Source: Victivallales bacterium
GTDB taxonomy: Bacteria > Verrucomicrobiota > Lentisphaeria > Oligosphaerales > Oligosphaeraceae
Length of the DNA stretch: 12,262 nt
Assembly: GCA_017538465.1 (NCBI GenBank)
Contig: JAFYIW010000180.1
Coordinates: 1 to 12,262 of the forward strand
Direction of reading: 5' to 3'
In this document: one piece after another, positions 1 to 6,312 of the stretch
Layout: the number at the start of each line of letters is the position of its first letter
How positions within the stretch are numbered: the first letter of the stretch is position 1
The notes under the pieces: model-generated
Seen by the model: the letters and a program-made list of their open reading frames with translations, nothing else
The model's database searches: none
Told to the model about the DNA's origin: nothing
Translations under genes and position numbers: made by a program

Positions 1-456
1 CAACGGCAGAATTCGCTGGCGCGGCCGGCGCTTCCCCTGCGGCTGAAGCCAACGGTTCATCGCCCGGTATGGCGATTGATTGACGGCACCCCCGTGGCGG
101 TGGCGGAAGCCCCGGTCTTCCCGGAGGAGGTGCTGGCCTATTGGCGGGATGCGGACACTCGTACGCGGCTGGCCGAACGACCGCGCGGAGCCTCTTCCGA
201 GGCCAGTGGCCAGACGCTGCTGGAGCTGCAAGTGCCTCCCGGCGTCAGTCTGCCGCGCCTGTCCGCGTCGGATCCCCATGATTGGGAACCGCCGCTGGTG
301 GTTCCGCGCATTGTCCTCCGTCGGAGCTGCGGGGACGGCCGTCTGGACCAGGCGGCGATGGAGGCCCTGCGCGTCCTGCTGGCAGAGCGTTCCGAGGCGA
401 TGCAGTCCGCGCCGCCAGGCAATCACCTTCTGATTGCGGACTGGAGTTGCTGGTAA
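1..456 (+). CDS. Hypothetical protein, C-terminal part (5' end outside window)
   Basis: The reading frame is open from base 1 to the TAA at 454-456, with codon use (many CTG, GCG, GTG, CGC) like the neighbouring genes, so the gene probably begins upstream of the window. A TTG at 76 is the only start-like codon proposed inside, and it has no good ribosome binding site. I do not recognise the product. The visible part is about 150 residues, rich in Pro, Arg, Ala and Trp. It has no membrane segment and no catalytic motif, and it ends in Ser-Cys-Trp. The next gene starts 18 bases downstream on the same strand, so it is likely the first visible member of an operon with the zinc-ribbon gene and rsmD. 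In the first 83 bases the other two + frames are also open (to 46 and 83), so the exact start remains uncertain. Confidence 0.55.
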   Translation, partial: QRQNSLARPALPLRLKPTVHRPVWRLIDGTPVAVAEAPVFPEEVLAYWRDADTRTRLAERPRGASSEASGQTLLELQVPPGVSLPRLSASDPHDWEPPLVVPRIVLRRSCGDGRLDQAAMEALRVLLAERSEAMQSAPPGNHLLIADWSCW

Positions 457-474
457 CCAGGCGAAGCGAAAATC

Positions 475-753
475 ATGCTGTTAGTCGATAGTCTAGTCTT
501 CTGCACCATCCTGCTGCTCGGGCTGGGATTCGCCGTGCTGGTCTGGAATATGCTCTGGTATGGCAACCACCAGTGGGAACTCTCCAAGTCGCGGCTGCTG
601 CGCTGCCCGAAATGCGAGCATGTCTTCCTGCTGGAAAGACAGCAGACCAACCGTCAATGCCCGCAGTGCGGCGCCCGCGCGGCCAATTTCCGCATGCCCT
701 ATACGGGCGTGCGCGAGACCGTCAGACAGCGCGCCCGCAATCTGAAGCAATAG
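475..753 (+). CDS. Small membrane-anchored zinc-ribbon protein
   Basis: This 92-residue protein has one strongly hydrophobic N-terminal segment (about residues 7-28), followed by a four-cysteine zinc ribbon. The cysteines are in two CPxC knuckles (Cys44/Cys47 and Cys62/Cys65), and a basic tail follows (residues 80-92). The layout predicts a single-span inner-membrane protein with its metal-binding domain in the cytoplasm, though the orientation is inferred. Zinc ribbons of this kind bind nucleic acid or protein partners; no partner is evident. The ATG at 475 lies 18 bases after the previous stop. The stop codon is part of the AGGAG ribosome binding site of rsmD, so the two genes are probably translationally coupled. 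The family is not recognised beyond the ribbon, and no enzymatic role can be assigned. Confidence 0.75.
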   Translation: MLLVDSLVFCTILLLGLGFAVLVWNMLWYGNHQWELSKSRLLRCPKCEHVFLLERQQTNRQCPQCGARAANFRMPYTGVRETVRQRARNLKQ

Positions 754-756
754 GAG
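751..756 (+). promoter_or_regulatory. Ribosome binding site of rsmD overlapping upstream stop codon
   Basis: The sequence TAGGAG combines the TAG stop of the zinc-ribbon gene with an AGGAG Shine-Dalgarno core, 4 bases before the ATG at 761. It fixes the rsmD start and suggests translational coupling. It is one of the few clear Shine-Dalgarno sites in the window. Confidence 0.7.
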
Positions 757-760
757 TCCA

Positions 761-1384
761 ATGCGCATTATCGCCGGAGACGCCAGGGGGATTCGCCTGA
801 CCGTGCCGATGGAGGGCGGGGAAATCCGCCCGACGGAGGACAAGGTCAAGGAATCGCTGTTCTCGACTTTGGGAGACCTCAACGGGGCCGTGGTGCTGGA
901 CCTCTTCTCCGGCACCGGGGCGCTGGGACTGGAGGCGCTCTCCCGCGGCGCGGCGCAGGTGGTGATGGTGGAGCGCGACGTCCGGCATGCCGCCGTCATC
1001 CAGGAGAATCTTGCCCGCGTGCGGCAGGCGATCGCCGCATGCGGCCATGCGCCCGGCGAGGCAAAGGTGCTGGTGGCGGATGTCGCCGATGCCTGGGGGC
1101 AACTGCCTCTGCGGCCCTTCGACGTGATTCTGGCGGATCCTCCCTACCATCCGGCCGACGGCGAATATGGCGCGCGCGAACTCCTGCTGGACGAACGGTG
1201 GACTCGCGGCGGCGACCGCGCGCTCCTGGCGCTGGAGCATGCCACCGACGTGCGGAATCTCCCCTGGGCGCCGCATTCGTCCTGGCGGCTCCTCCGCAAG
1301 CGCTCCTTCGGCATCCGCACCGTGTCCTACGCCAAATTGGCCCTGTCCGACGAACTTCCCGCCGATGAGGAGGAGTTCGTGTGA
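761..1384 (+). CDS. rsmD: 16S rRNA (guanine(966)-N2)-methyltransferase RsmD
   Basis: RsmD methylates the exocyclic amine of G966 of 16S rRNA (E. coli numbering) in the assembling 30S subunit, using S-adenosylmethionine. The 207-residue product has the family length and begins with the typical MRIIAG. It has the conserved RPT...VKESLF block at 23-34, the Rossmann SAM-binding motif LDLFSGTGALG at 46-56, an acidic end of strand 2 (MVERD, 69-73) and the catalytic DPPY at 126-129. The start is fixed by the AGGAG just upstream. In many bacteria rsmD is followed by coaD; here an M28-type peptidase follows 34 bases later instead. The C-terminus is acidic (DEEEFV). Function is assigned from family motifs with high confidence. 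Confidence 0.95.
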   Translation: MRIIAGDARGIRLTVPMEGGEIRPTEDKVKESLFSTLGDLNGAVVLDLFSGTGALGLEALSRGAAQVVMVERDVRHAAVIQENLARVRQAIAACGHAPGEAKVLVADVADAWGQLPLRPFDVILADPPYHPADGEYGARELLLDERWTRGGDRALLALEHATDVRNLPWAPHSSWRLLRKRSFGIRTVSYAKLALSDELPADEEEFV

Positions 1385-1418
1385 TTCTTCCAAGAAATCC
1401 CCGAGTTCTGAATCGCCG

Positions 1419-2345
1419 ATGATTGCCGAAATGCTCAGTCAAGTCAGCCTGGAGAATCTCCGGCGCGACCTCTTCCGCCTCTGCCGCGACCCCTTCAGCT
1501 TCCGCACGGTCAGCTACACCGCGCCATGGCATGCCAGGAATTCGCTGGACGAGACGGACGATTTTCTGCTGGAGCGCCTGAAGAGCCTGGGGACTTCTCC
1601 CCGGGCGATTCCGAATCGCGTGAGGCCATACCGCTGCAACGAGTCGAAGGACATCCACCGCTGGTATTCGTTCCCCTACACGACCGACCCCAGCTATCCT
1701 GCCCGGAGCATCGAGGTCACCCTCACGGGAAATGACTGCCCCGGCGAGATCATCCAATTGATTGCCCACAAGGACTCCCAGAGCTGGATCAACAGCGCCG
1801 GCGCCCAGGACAATGCCACCGGGACGGTCGTGAACCTGGAGCTCATCCGGCTGCTCGCCGCGATTCCGCATCGCCGCACCATCCGCTTCCTCTTCTGCAA
1901 CGAGGAGCACTTCCCCTGGCACTCGATGGCGATGGCCCAGGAGGCCAGAAACCGCGGCGACGACATCATCGCGGTCCTCAACTCCGACTCCTTCTGCGGC
2001 AAAAGCGACGCCGACCAGGCCGCCGGCCGCAAGACGCTCTGGAGCGTCTATTCCACGCCGGAGGGGAAGCCCCTCGCCGAGCTGGTGGTCTCGCTCGTCG
2101 CCAAATACCAGATTCCCATCGAGGCCTTCGTGGGGGCCAGCGGCGGCATCTCCGACGACGAGGGGAGCTTCATCAACGCGGGCTTCCGCTGCGCCGTGGT
2201 GAACCAGGGTTCCTTCCCCTACGCGGACTCCCAGTATCACCTGCGCGGGGACATCCCCGAGCGCGTGGACCTGGAGAATCTCCGGGCCTCCGCACAGGTC
2301 GTCCTCGCGGCGGTCCTGGAAGTGGATGACCGGGGGAGAATATGA
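1419..2345 (+). CDS. M28-family zinc aminopeptidase (cytosolic)
   Basis: M28 peptidases are co-catalytic di-zinc exopeptidases that remove N-terminal residues from peptides. With the ATG at 1419 the product is 308 residues. The metal-ligand pattern is visible in order: His117 (AHKDS), Asp131 in GAQDNATG (129-135), the adjacent pair Glu162/Glu163 (CNEE; catalytic base and ligand), Asp190 (NSDS) and a final His274 (SQYH). All five ligand positions and the base are present, so an active enzyme is expected. There is no signal peptide or membrane segment, which points to a cytoplasmic role such as peptide turnover; many characterised M28 enzymes are secreted. The frame extends further upstream inside rsmD, but that part is a shadow. 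ATG 1431 is an alternative start. Substrate specificity cannot be read from the sequence. Confidence 0.85.
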   Translation: MIAEMLSQVSLENLRRDLFRLCRDPFSFRTVSYTAPWHARNSLDETDDFLLERLKSLGTSPRAIPNRVRPYRCNESKDIHRWYSFPYTTDPSYPARSIEVTLTGNDCPGEIIQLIAHKDSQSWINSAGAQDNATGTVVNLELIRLLAAIPHRRTIRFLFCNEEHFPWHSMAMAQEARNRGDDIIAVLNSDSFCGKSDADQAAGRKTLWSVYSTPEGKPLAELVVSLVAKYQIPIEAFVGASGGISDDEGSFINAGFRCAVVNQGSFPYADSQYHLRGDIPERVDLENLRASAQVVLAAVLEVDDRGRI

Positions 2346-2474
2346 CCCGAATATCGGGTACGAAGCCGGGCCGTTTTGTTCCCAGAAACTCCCGAAGTCC
2401 CCGTAAAACGCATTACATTATCTTCACCCCCCATGGGATAATCCTTAATCACGGGAAACCCTCTTGATTCCACA

Positions 2475-3359
2475 ATGATGAATTCTGAAGAACTGCTGAA
2501 ACTTTTCCCGACCGCCAGCGAACCCGATGAGCTGCTGGACGCCTTCGAAGGGCTTCTCGCGACGCCCGACGAGGCCGCCGACTTCGTCACCCGTCAGCTG
2601 GACGCCTTCACCGCGGATCCAACGCCATTGGCGGAGGAGCCCGCCCGGAAACAACTGCGCTGCGTCTTCCTGCTGGCCGGCCTGCTCAAACGAACCGAGC
2701 ATTTCCTGCCCATCTTCCGGCTGGTCTGCCTGCCCGCCTTCCAGGAGAAAGTGCCCCCGGAGGACTGGCTGATCACCGAGCTCTCCCGCATCTTCGGGCT
2801 TCTCTCGCCCGCGCACTGCCTGGATGACCTCATGGCCAAGACGCTGGACGCGTCGGTGCCGCCTCCCGTGATGGAGCAGCTCGCCCTGACCATCGTCTTC
2901 CGCTGGCTGGCTGACCGCGACTCCGACCGCGACTTCCAGGCCACTGTCCAGGCACTCCTGAAGCTGCTCCCGCCGGAGCGGGTGACCTATGACTTGGGCA
3001 TGGCGCTCATCATCGACGCCATTGCCGTCGGCGGCGAACAGCTCCGTCCGCAGGTGATGGCCTTCTATCAGTCCAACCAGGACAAGTTTTCAGCGGAATT
3101 GCCCGAGAAGAACCTCAAGAGCTTCTTCGACCTGGGCAAGCAACGGGTGAAGACCATGCTTCGCGGAAATTATCTGGGCGACTACGGCGCGCTGCCCGGC
3201 GAACTGCAGCGCATGCTCCATCAGCAACCCGTCGAGGAGGGAACCACCAGCGTCCGTAAAACCCTCCCGCCCATCGTGCGCGACCGCCCGAAGGTCGGTC
3301 GCAACGACCCCTGTCCCTGCGGCTCCGGCAAGAAGTACAAGCACTGCTGCGGAAGATAG
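2475..3359 (+). CDS. Helical-repeat protein with C-terminal SEC-C zinc motif
   Basis: This 294-residue protein has an all-helical, Leu/Ala-rich body (residues 1-about 230) that looks like an alpha-solenoid, similar in style to the DUF1186 family. It ends in a classic SEC-C motif at 275-294 (RNDPCPCGSGKKYKHCC). Its ligands are Cys280, Cys282, Cys291 and Cys292 (or His290 in place of one Cys). SEC-C is the zinc finger at the end of SecA, where it contacts SecB and ribosomes; in other proteins it is an add-on for protein or ribosome contact. The residues between 230 and 274 are Pro-rich and probably a flexible linker. No secretion gene lies nearby. A 129-base gap precedes it and no Shine-Dalgarno is obvious; ATG 2478 is an equally possible start. 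The DUF1186 link is a resemblance, not a proven match. Confidence 0.8.
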   Translation: MMNSEELLKLFPTASEPDELLDAFEGLLATPDEAADFVTRQLDAFTADPTPLAEEPARKQLRCVFLLAGLLKRTEHFLPIFRLVCLPAFQEKVPPEDWLITELSRIFGLLSPAHCLDDLMAKTLDASVPPPVMEQLALTIVFRWLADRDSDRDFQATVQALLKLLPPERVTYDLGMALIIDAIAVGGEQLRPQVMAFYQSNQDKFSAELPEKNLKSFFDLGKQRVKTMLRGNYLGDYGALPGELQRMLHQQPVEEGTTSVRKTLPPIVRDRPKVGRNDPCPCGSGKKYKHCCGR

Positions 3360-3379
3360 TCTGCTCCGAATCTTCTCCC

Positions 3380-4417
3380 ATGCCCACCACGGATAAAATC
3401 ATCGCCTTGTCCGAACTGTCCGCCTGGCGGCAGAAGATGCGTGCCGCCAACCGGCGCGTTGTCGTCACCAACGGCGTCTTCGACCTGATGCATCGCGGGC
3501 ACGCCACCTACCTGGAGCAGGCCGCCTCCCTGGGCGACAGTCTGCTGGTTTTGGTGAATGACGACGCCAGCGTGACCGCATTGAAGGGACCCTCGCGGCC
3601 CATCGTATCGCAGGATGACCGCGCGGCCATGGTCGCCGCATTGGAGTGCGTGGAAGCCGTGAGCATCTTTCCTGGACCCGTGGCGGCCGACGCACTGCGC
3701 ATCGCCGGGCCGGATGTCTATGTGAAGGGCGGTGACTACACCGTGGACTCCCTGAACCGCGAGGAGTTCGCCGCCCTCCAGGCATGCGGCTCCGTCATCA
3801 AGATTCTCCCGATGGTGCCTGGCTGCTCCACTAGCAACATCGTGAAGAAAATCCTGACCCCGCAGACGCTCTTCGGCAACACGGGAAAGGCCGCCACCCT
3901 GGATGAGCGGCTGGCTCCCCTCTTCGGACGACGCTCGGTGCGCGAGTTCCTTCCCCGCGCCGTCGAACAGCCAGAGGTCGCCGCGCTCCTGGAAGCCGCC
4001 ATGGCCGCGCCCTCCGCACGCGCTTCGTATCCCGCCGAATTCATCGTGCTGGATGACCCTCAGAAACGCGCGGCCGTCGCAGAATTCCTTCCCAACGGGA
4101 GGTTCCTGGCCAAGGCGCCGTTGGGCATCGTGGTCTGCGGAGACCTCTCCCGGGCCTGCCATGGCGAACTCTCCTATATGATTCAGGACTGCTCGGCCTG
4201 CATCGAGAACCTGCTTGTCGCCGCGCATCTCCTCGGCCTGGGCGCCTGCTGGCTGGGAGTACATCCCAACGCCGACAGAGTGGCAAATCTCAAGGGATAT
4301 TTCCATTTGCCAGAATCCGTTATTCCCATTTCGGCCATTGCGCTGGGCTGGCCCGCCAAGACTCCGCCGCCACGCACCAACTACGATGCTTCTCAAGTGC
4401 ATTTGAATGTCTGGTGA
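3380..4417 (+). CDS. Fusion: RfaE2-type heptose-1-phosphate adenylyltransferase + FMN nitroreductase
   Basis: This is a single 345-residue ORF with two complete domains. Residues about 1-160 match the RfaE/HldE C-terminal domain, which transfers AMP from ATP to D-glycero-D-manno-heptose 1-phosphate to make ADP-heptose for lipopolysaccharide. Visible motifs are TNGVFDLMHRGH (30-41; HxGH catalytic motif His38-Gly40-His41), KGGDY (116-120) and STSNIV (150-155). After a short linker (about 160-178), residues 179-345 form a small FMN nitroreductase. It has FGRRSVREF (182-190), AAPSAR (209-214), DCSACIENLLVAAHLLGLG (270-288), GWP (323-325) and the family's typical YDASQVHLNVW ending. No in-frame ATG lies near the junction, so the fusion appears real. 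Partner enzymes of the heptose pathway are not in the window. The redox substrate is unknown. No Shine-Dalgarno is visible; the start follows the previous stop by 20 bases. Confidence 0.88.
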   Translation: MPTTDKIIALSELSAWRQKMRAANRRVVVTNGVFDLMHRGHATYLEQAASLGDSLLVLVNDDASVTALKGPSRPIVSQDDRAAMVAALECVEAVSIFPGPVAADALRIAGPDVYVKGGDYTVDSLNREEFAALQACGSVIKILPMVPGCSTSNIVKKILTPQTLFGNTGKAATLDERLAPLFGRRSVREFLPRAVEQPEVAALLEAAMAAPSARASYPAEFIVLDDPQKRAAVAEFLPNGRFLAKAPLGIVVCGDLSRACHGELSYMIQDCSACIENLLVAAHLLGLGACWLGVHPNADRVANLKGYFHLPESVIPISAIALGWPAKTPPPRTNYDASQVHLNVW

Positions 4418-4436
4418 CGGTAAACGGACTTGAGAC

Positions 4437-6104
4437 ATGAAGATTTTCACCTCTCAATCCTCACCTCCAACCTCTCGCCTCTCGCCTCTCGCCTTACCAT
4501 TATCCCTGTGCCTCATTGTCGCGGCGCTATATGCACCCTCGCTCAATGCGCCTTTTCTCGTCAATTGGGATGACGGAGCCTTCATCCTGAACAACCCACG
4601 CATGGAGTGGACGCGGGAGAACGCCAAATATTATCTCTCGCATCCCTTTCAGAATCTTTATACGCCCACCCCGATGCTTTCCCTGATGGCGGATGTCGCC
4701 GTCTTCGGCAACCATCCTCTGGGCTACCGCATCCACAACCTCGGCGCGCATCTACTGGCCGCACTTGTCCTCTTCGCCATTCTCCGCAAACTTCGCGTGC
4801 CTCCCTGGGGGGCCTTCTTCGGAACGCTGCTCTGGGCCATCCATCCACAACGCGTCGAGTCCGTCTGCTGGATCGTGGAGCGCAAGGACCTGGCGTGCGC
4901 ACTCTTCGGCGGCCTCGCCGTCTATTGTTTCCTCATCGGGCGCGAGGCCAAACGCCCCTGGCTCTGGCAACTCCTCGCCGTCCTCGCATCCTTCATCTCG
5001 CTGGGCGGCAAACCCGCCTCCGCCGCCCTTCCAGGCATCTTCCTCCTGCTGGCCTACGCACTTGACCATGGCGACTGGAAACGAATCGCCAAAGACGCCA
5101 TGCTGCCCGTCATTGGCTCATTCCTCGCAGTCTTGTTTGTGATGTGCATGACAAAACAGGACAATTCCGGATATGTTGAAACCGCGCTGTATATCCCCGC
5201 CCACAATCTCGGTTGGTATCCCGTCACCGCCCTCCTGCCCTGGCTCCCGCTGAATCCCATCTATCCCGCCATCGACGGCTGGCGCACGGCGCTGCCATGG
5301 CTACTGGCGGGGCTGGTGATGGCAATCGCGATTCTGCTGTTGGCATACAAAGTCCACCGCCGCTGGACGCCAGGCGTCATCGCCATATTGCTTATCGGAG
5401 GCACGATGCTCCCTGTCCTCGGTCTCCTGCGCTACACCGACTTCGACTACTGTGACCGTTACAACCATATCGTATCAATGGTCTTGTGGGGCAGTCTCGC
5501 GGTGCTTTTCGGCAAGACGTCGCTGGAAGGCCGTTTCCGCCGCTACGCCCTGACTCTGCTGACCGTCTTGGCACTGGCGGAGGGCATGACGACGCTCTTC
5601 TACCACCAGACCGCCTGGCAAAGCGACGAGACACTTGCCATATACTGCCTGAACCGTCCCGGCGAACCCAATCTCAAGGCACTGGAACTGGGGCTGGCGG
5701 CTGGCTTCTCCCACGCCAACCCCCACTTGCTTTCGGCGACCGCAGAGGCGTATCTGGATCATCCGCTCAAAATGCACAACGGCGAATTCGTTTCCGACAA
5801 TACCCGCATGGCCATCGCCACGGCGACGCTCGCCCATGCAAATTTCCTCCGCGGCGACCACGACCTGGCCGCCAGACAGCTCGCCCAACTGGAACCCAGT
5901 CTTGAAGAACTGGCAAAGGACTCCTTCTCCATGCACTACGCCGCAGAGTTCCTCTACCGAGACCTCGCCGCGCTGGCCGCCAACCGGCGCGACAAAGCCG
6001 CCGCGCTTCACTATCTCGAAATGGAGGCAAAATATCTCTCGCCGAATCCCGACCACCCGGCTACCCGCCAGAACCGTATCCTCCGCGAGAAACTCGCGGA
6101 GTAA
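4437..6104 (+). CDS. TMTC/PMT-like multi-span membrane protein (GT-C fold, putative glycosyltransferase)
   Basis: This 555-residue protein has about ten or more hydrophobic segments up to residue 390 and a soluble helical C-terminal part (about 395-555) that could fold like TPR repeats. Family landmarks of bacterial TMTC-like GT-C proteins are visible. They are the first-loop NWDDGAFI (43-50), with the acidic pair Asp45/Asp46 where GT-C enzymes hold their catalytic acid, then GYRIHNLGAHLL (96-107), HPQRVESVCWIVERKD (136-151) and DRYNHIVSMVLWG (340-352, usually DRYTYLP). Such proteins are thought to transfer sugars from a polyprenyl-phosphate donor on the outer face of the membrane; the acceptor here is unknown. 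The ATG at 4437 is 19 bases after the fusion gene's stop, which suggests co-transcription. Its N-terminus is low-complexity, encoded by a heptanucleotide tandem repeat. The C-terminal helical region is shorter than in many relatives. Confidence 0.8.
   Translation: MKIFTSQSSPPTSRLSPLALPLSLCLIVAALYAPSLNAPFLVNWDDGAFILNNPRMEWTRENAKYYLSHPFQNLYTPTPMLSLMADVAVFGNHPLGYRIHNLGAHLLAALVLFAILRKLRVPPWGAFFGTLLWAIHPQRVESVCWIVERKDLACALFGGLAVYCFLIGREAKRPWLWQLLAVLASFISLGGKPASAALPGIFLLLAYALDHGDWKRIAKDAMLPVIGSFLAVLFVMCMTKQDNSGYVETALYIPAHNLGWYPVTALLPWLPLNPIYPAIDGWRTALPWLLAGLVMAIAILLLAYKVHRRWTPGVIAILLIGGTMLPVLGLLRYTDFDYCDRYNHIVSMVLWGSLAVLFGKTSLEGRFRRYALTLLTVLALAEGMTTLFYHQTAWQSDETLAIYCLNRPGEPNLKALELGLAAGFSHANPHLLSATAEAYLDHPLKMHNGEFVSDNTRMAIATATLAHANFLRGDHDLAARQLAQLEPSLEELAKDSFSMHYAAEFLYRDLAALAANRRDKAAALHYLEMEAKYLSPNPDHPATRQNRILREKLAE
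4471..4494 (+). repeat. Heptanucleotide tandem repeat inside the 5' coding region
   Basis: Three exact copies of CCTCTCG (4471-4477, 4478-4484, 4485-4491) plus a partial CCT lie in codons 12-20 of the TMTC-like gene, within a pyrimidine-rich stretch that begins near 4446. Because the unit is 7 bases, gain or loss of one copy would shift the reading frame. Confidence 0.85.
6081..6101 (+). terminator. Perfect 9-bp hairpin at the end of the TMTC-like gene
   Basis: CTCCGCGAG (6081-6089), loop AAA and CTCGCGGAG (6093-6101) form a perfect stem that ends directly before the TAA stop. No T-run follows at once (the nearest is at 6119-6123), so it is a weak intrinsic terminator. It could instead protect the transcript's 3' end. 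Confidence 0.45.
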
Positions 6105-6139
6105 AATTCGTATTGCCGTTTTTGATATTGGGGACATAG

Positions 6140-6197
6140 CAATTTTATTACAAAATTGTCATTGAAAAACTGCCGAAATGTACAATTTTGTACAAAA
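6140..6197 (+). promoter_or_regulatory. Paired operator-like AT-rich elements upstream of gdhA
   Basis: Two related elements, CAATTTTATTACAAAA (6140-6155) and CAATTTTGTACAAAA (6183-6197), start 43 bases apart, close to four DNA helical turns. The first is also a 7-bp inverted repeat (CAATTTT/AAAATTG). The second lies within TGTACAATTTTGTACA (6179-6194), two TGTACA palindromes whose centres are one helical turn apart. The location in front of gdhA suggests binding of a nitrogen- or redox-responsive regulator; the identity is unknown. Confidence 0.45.
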
Positions 6198-6226
6198 ATA
6201 CCTCGTCAAGCCCCTCTTTATACGCC

Positions 6227-6255
6227 TTGGCATTTTTTATGCTATATGTGATAGT
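6227..6255 (+). promoter_or_regulatory. Candidate sigma70-type promoter of gdhA
   Basis: TTGGCA (6227-6232) and GATAGT (6250-6255) are separated by exactly 17 bases in AT-rich DNA, predicting a start near 6262 and a 50-base leader before gdhA. The -35 matches 5 of 6 and the -10 matches 4 of 6 of the consensus. A second possibility is TTGTCA (6156-6161) with TACAAT (6181-6186), but its 19-base spacing is long. Confidence 0.45.
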
Positions 6256-6300
6256 TTTTCTCATCGCAAAAAAACATAATAACCTCACATACCCAAGCAT

Positions 6301-6306
6301 AGGAAA
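6301..6306 (+). promoter_or_regulatory. Ribosome binding site of gdhA
   Basis: AGGAAA lies six bases before the ATG at 6313 and fixes the gdhA start. It excludes the longer out-of-frame ORF that begins with TTG at 6188. Confidence 0.6.
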
Positions 6307-6312
6307 ATCATC

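Noticed and set aside
3..83. Ala-rich frame ending at 83 as the tail of another upstream gene
   Set aside because: It is short, with weaker GC-ending codon bias than frame 1, which is open throughout. It cannot be settled without upstream sequence.
996..2240. 414-residue - strand frame across rsmD and the peptidase
   Set aside because: Both + strand genes are confirmed by family motifs. The antisense product is Arg/Ala/Gly-rich with no domain.
2414..2421. TACATTAT as a -10 box before the SEC-C gene (TTACATTAT also occurs at 8343-8351)
   Set aside because: No -35 box lies at a usable distance in either place, so the shared word is more likely chance.
3221..4450. 409-residue - strand frame opposite the RfaE2-nitroreductase gene
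   Set aside because: It is an antisense shadow of a motif-confirmed gene and crosses into the SEC-C gene.
6188..6310. Start of a TTG-initiated frame encoding a membrane-like peptide before gdhA
   Set aside because: The hydrophobic look comes from T-rich promoter DNA. The frame continues out of phase through gdhA and has no ribosome binding site.
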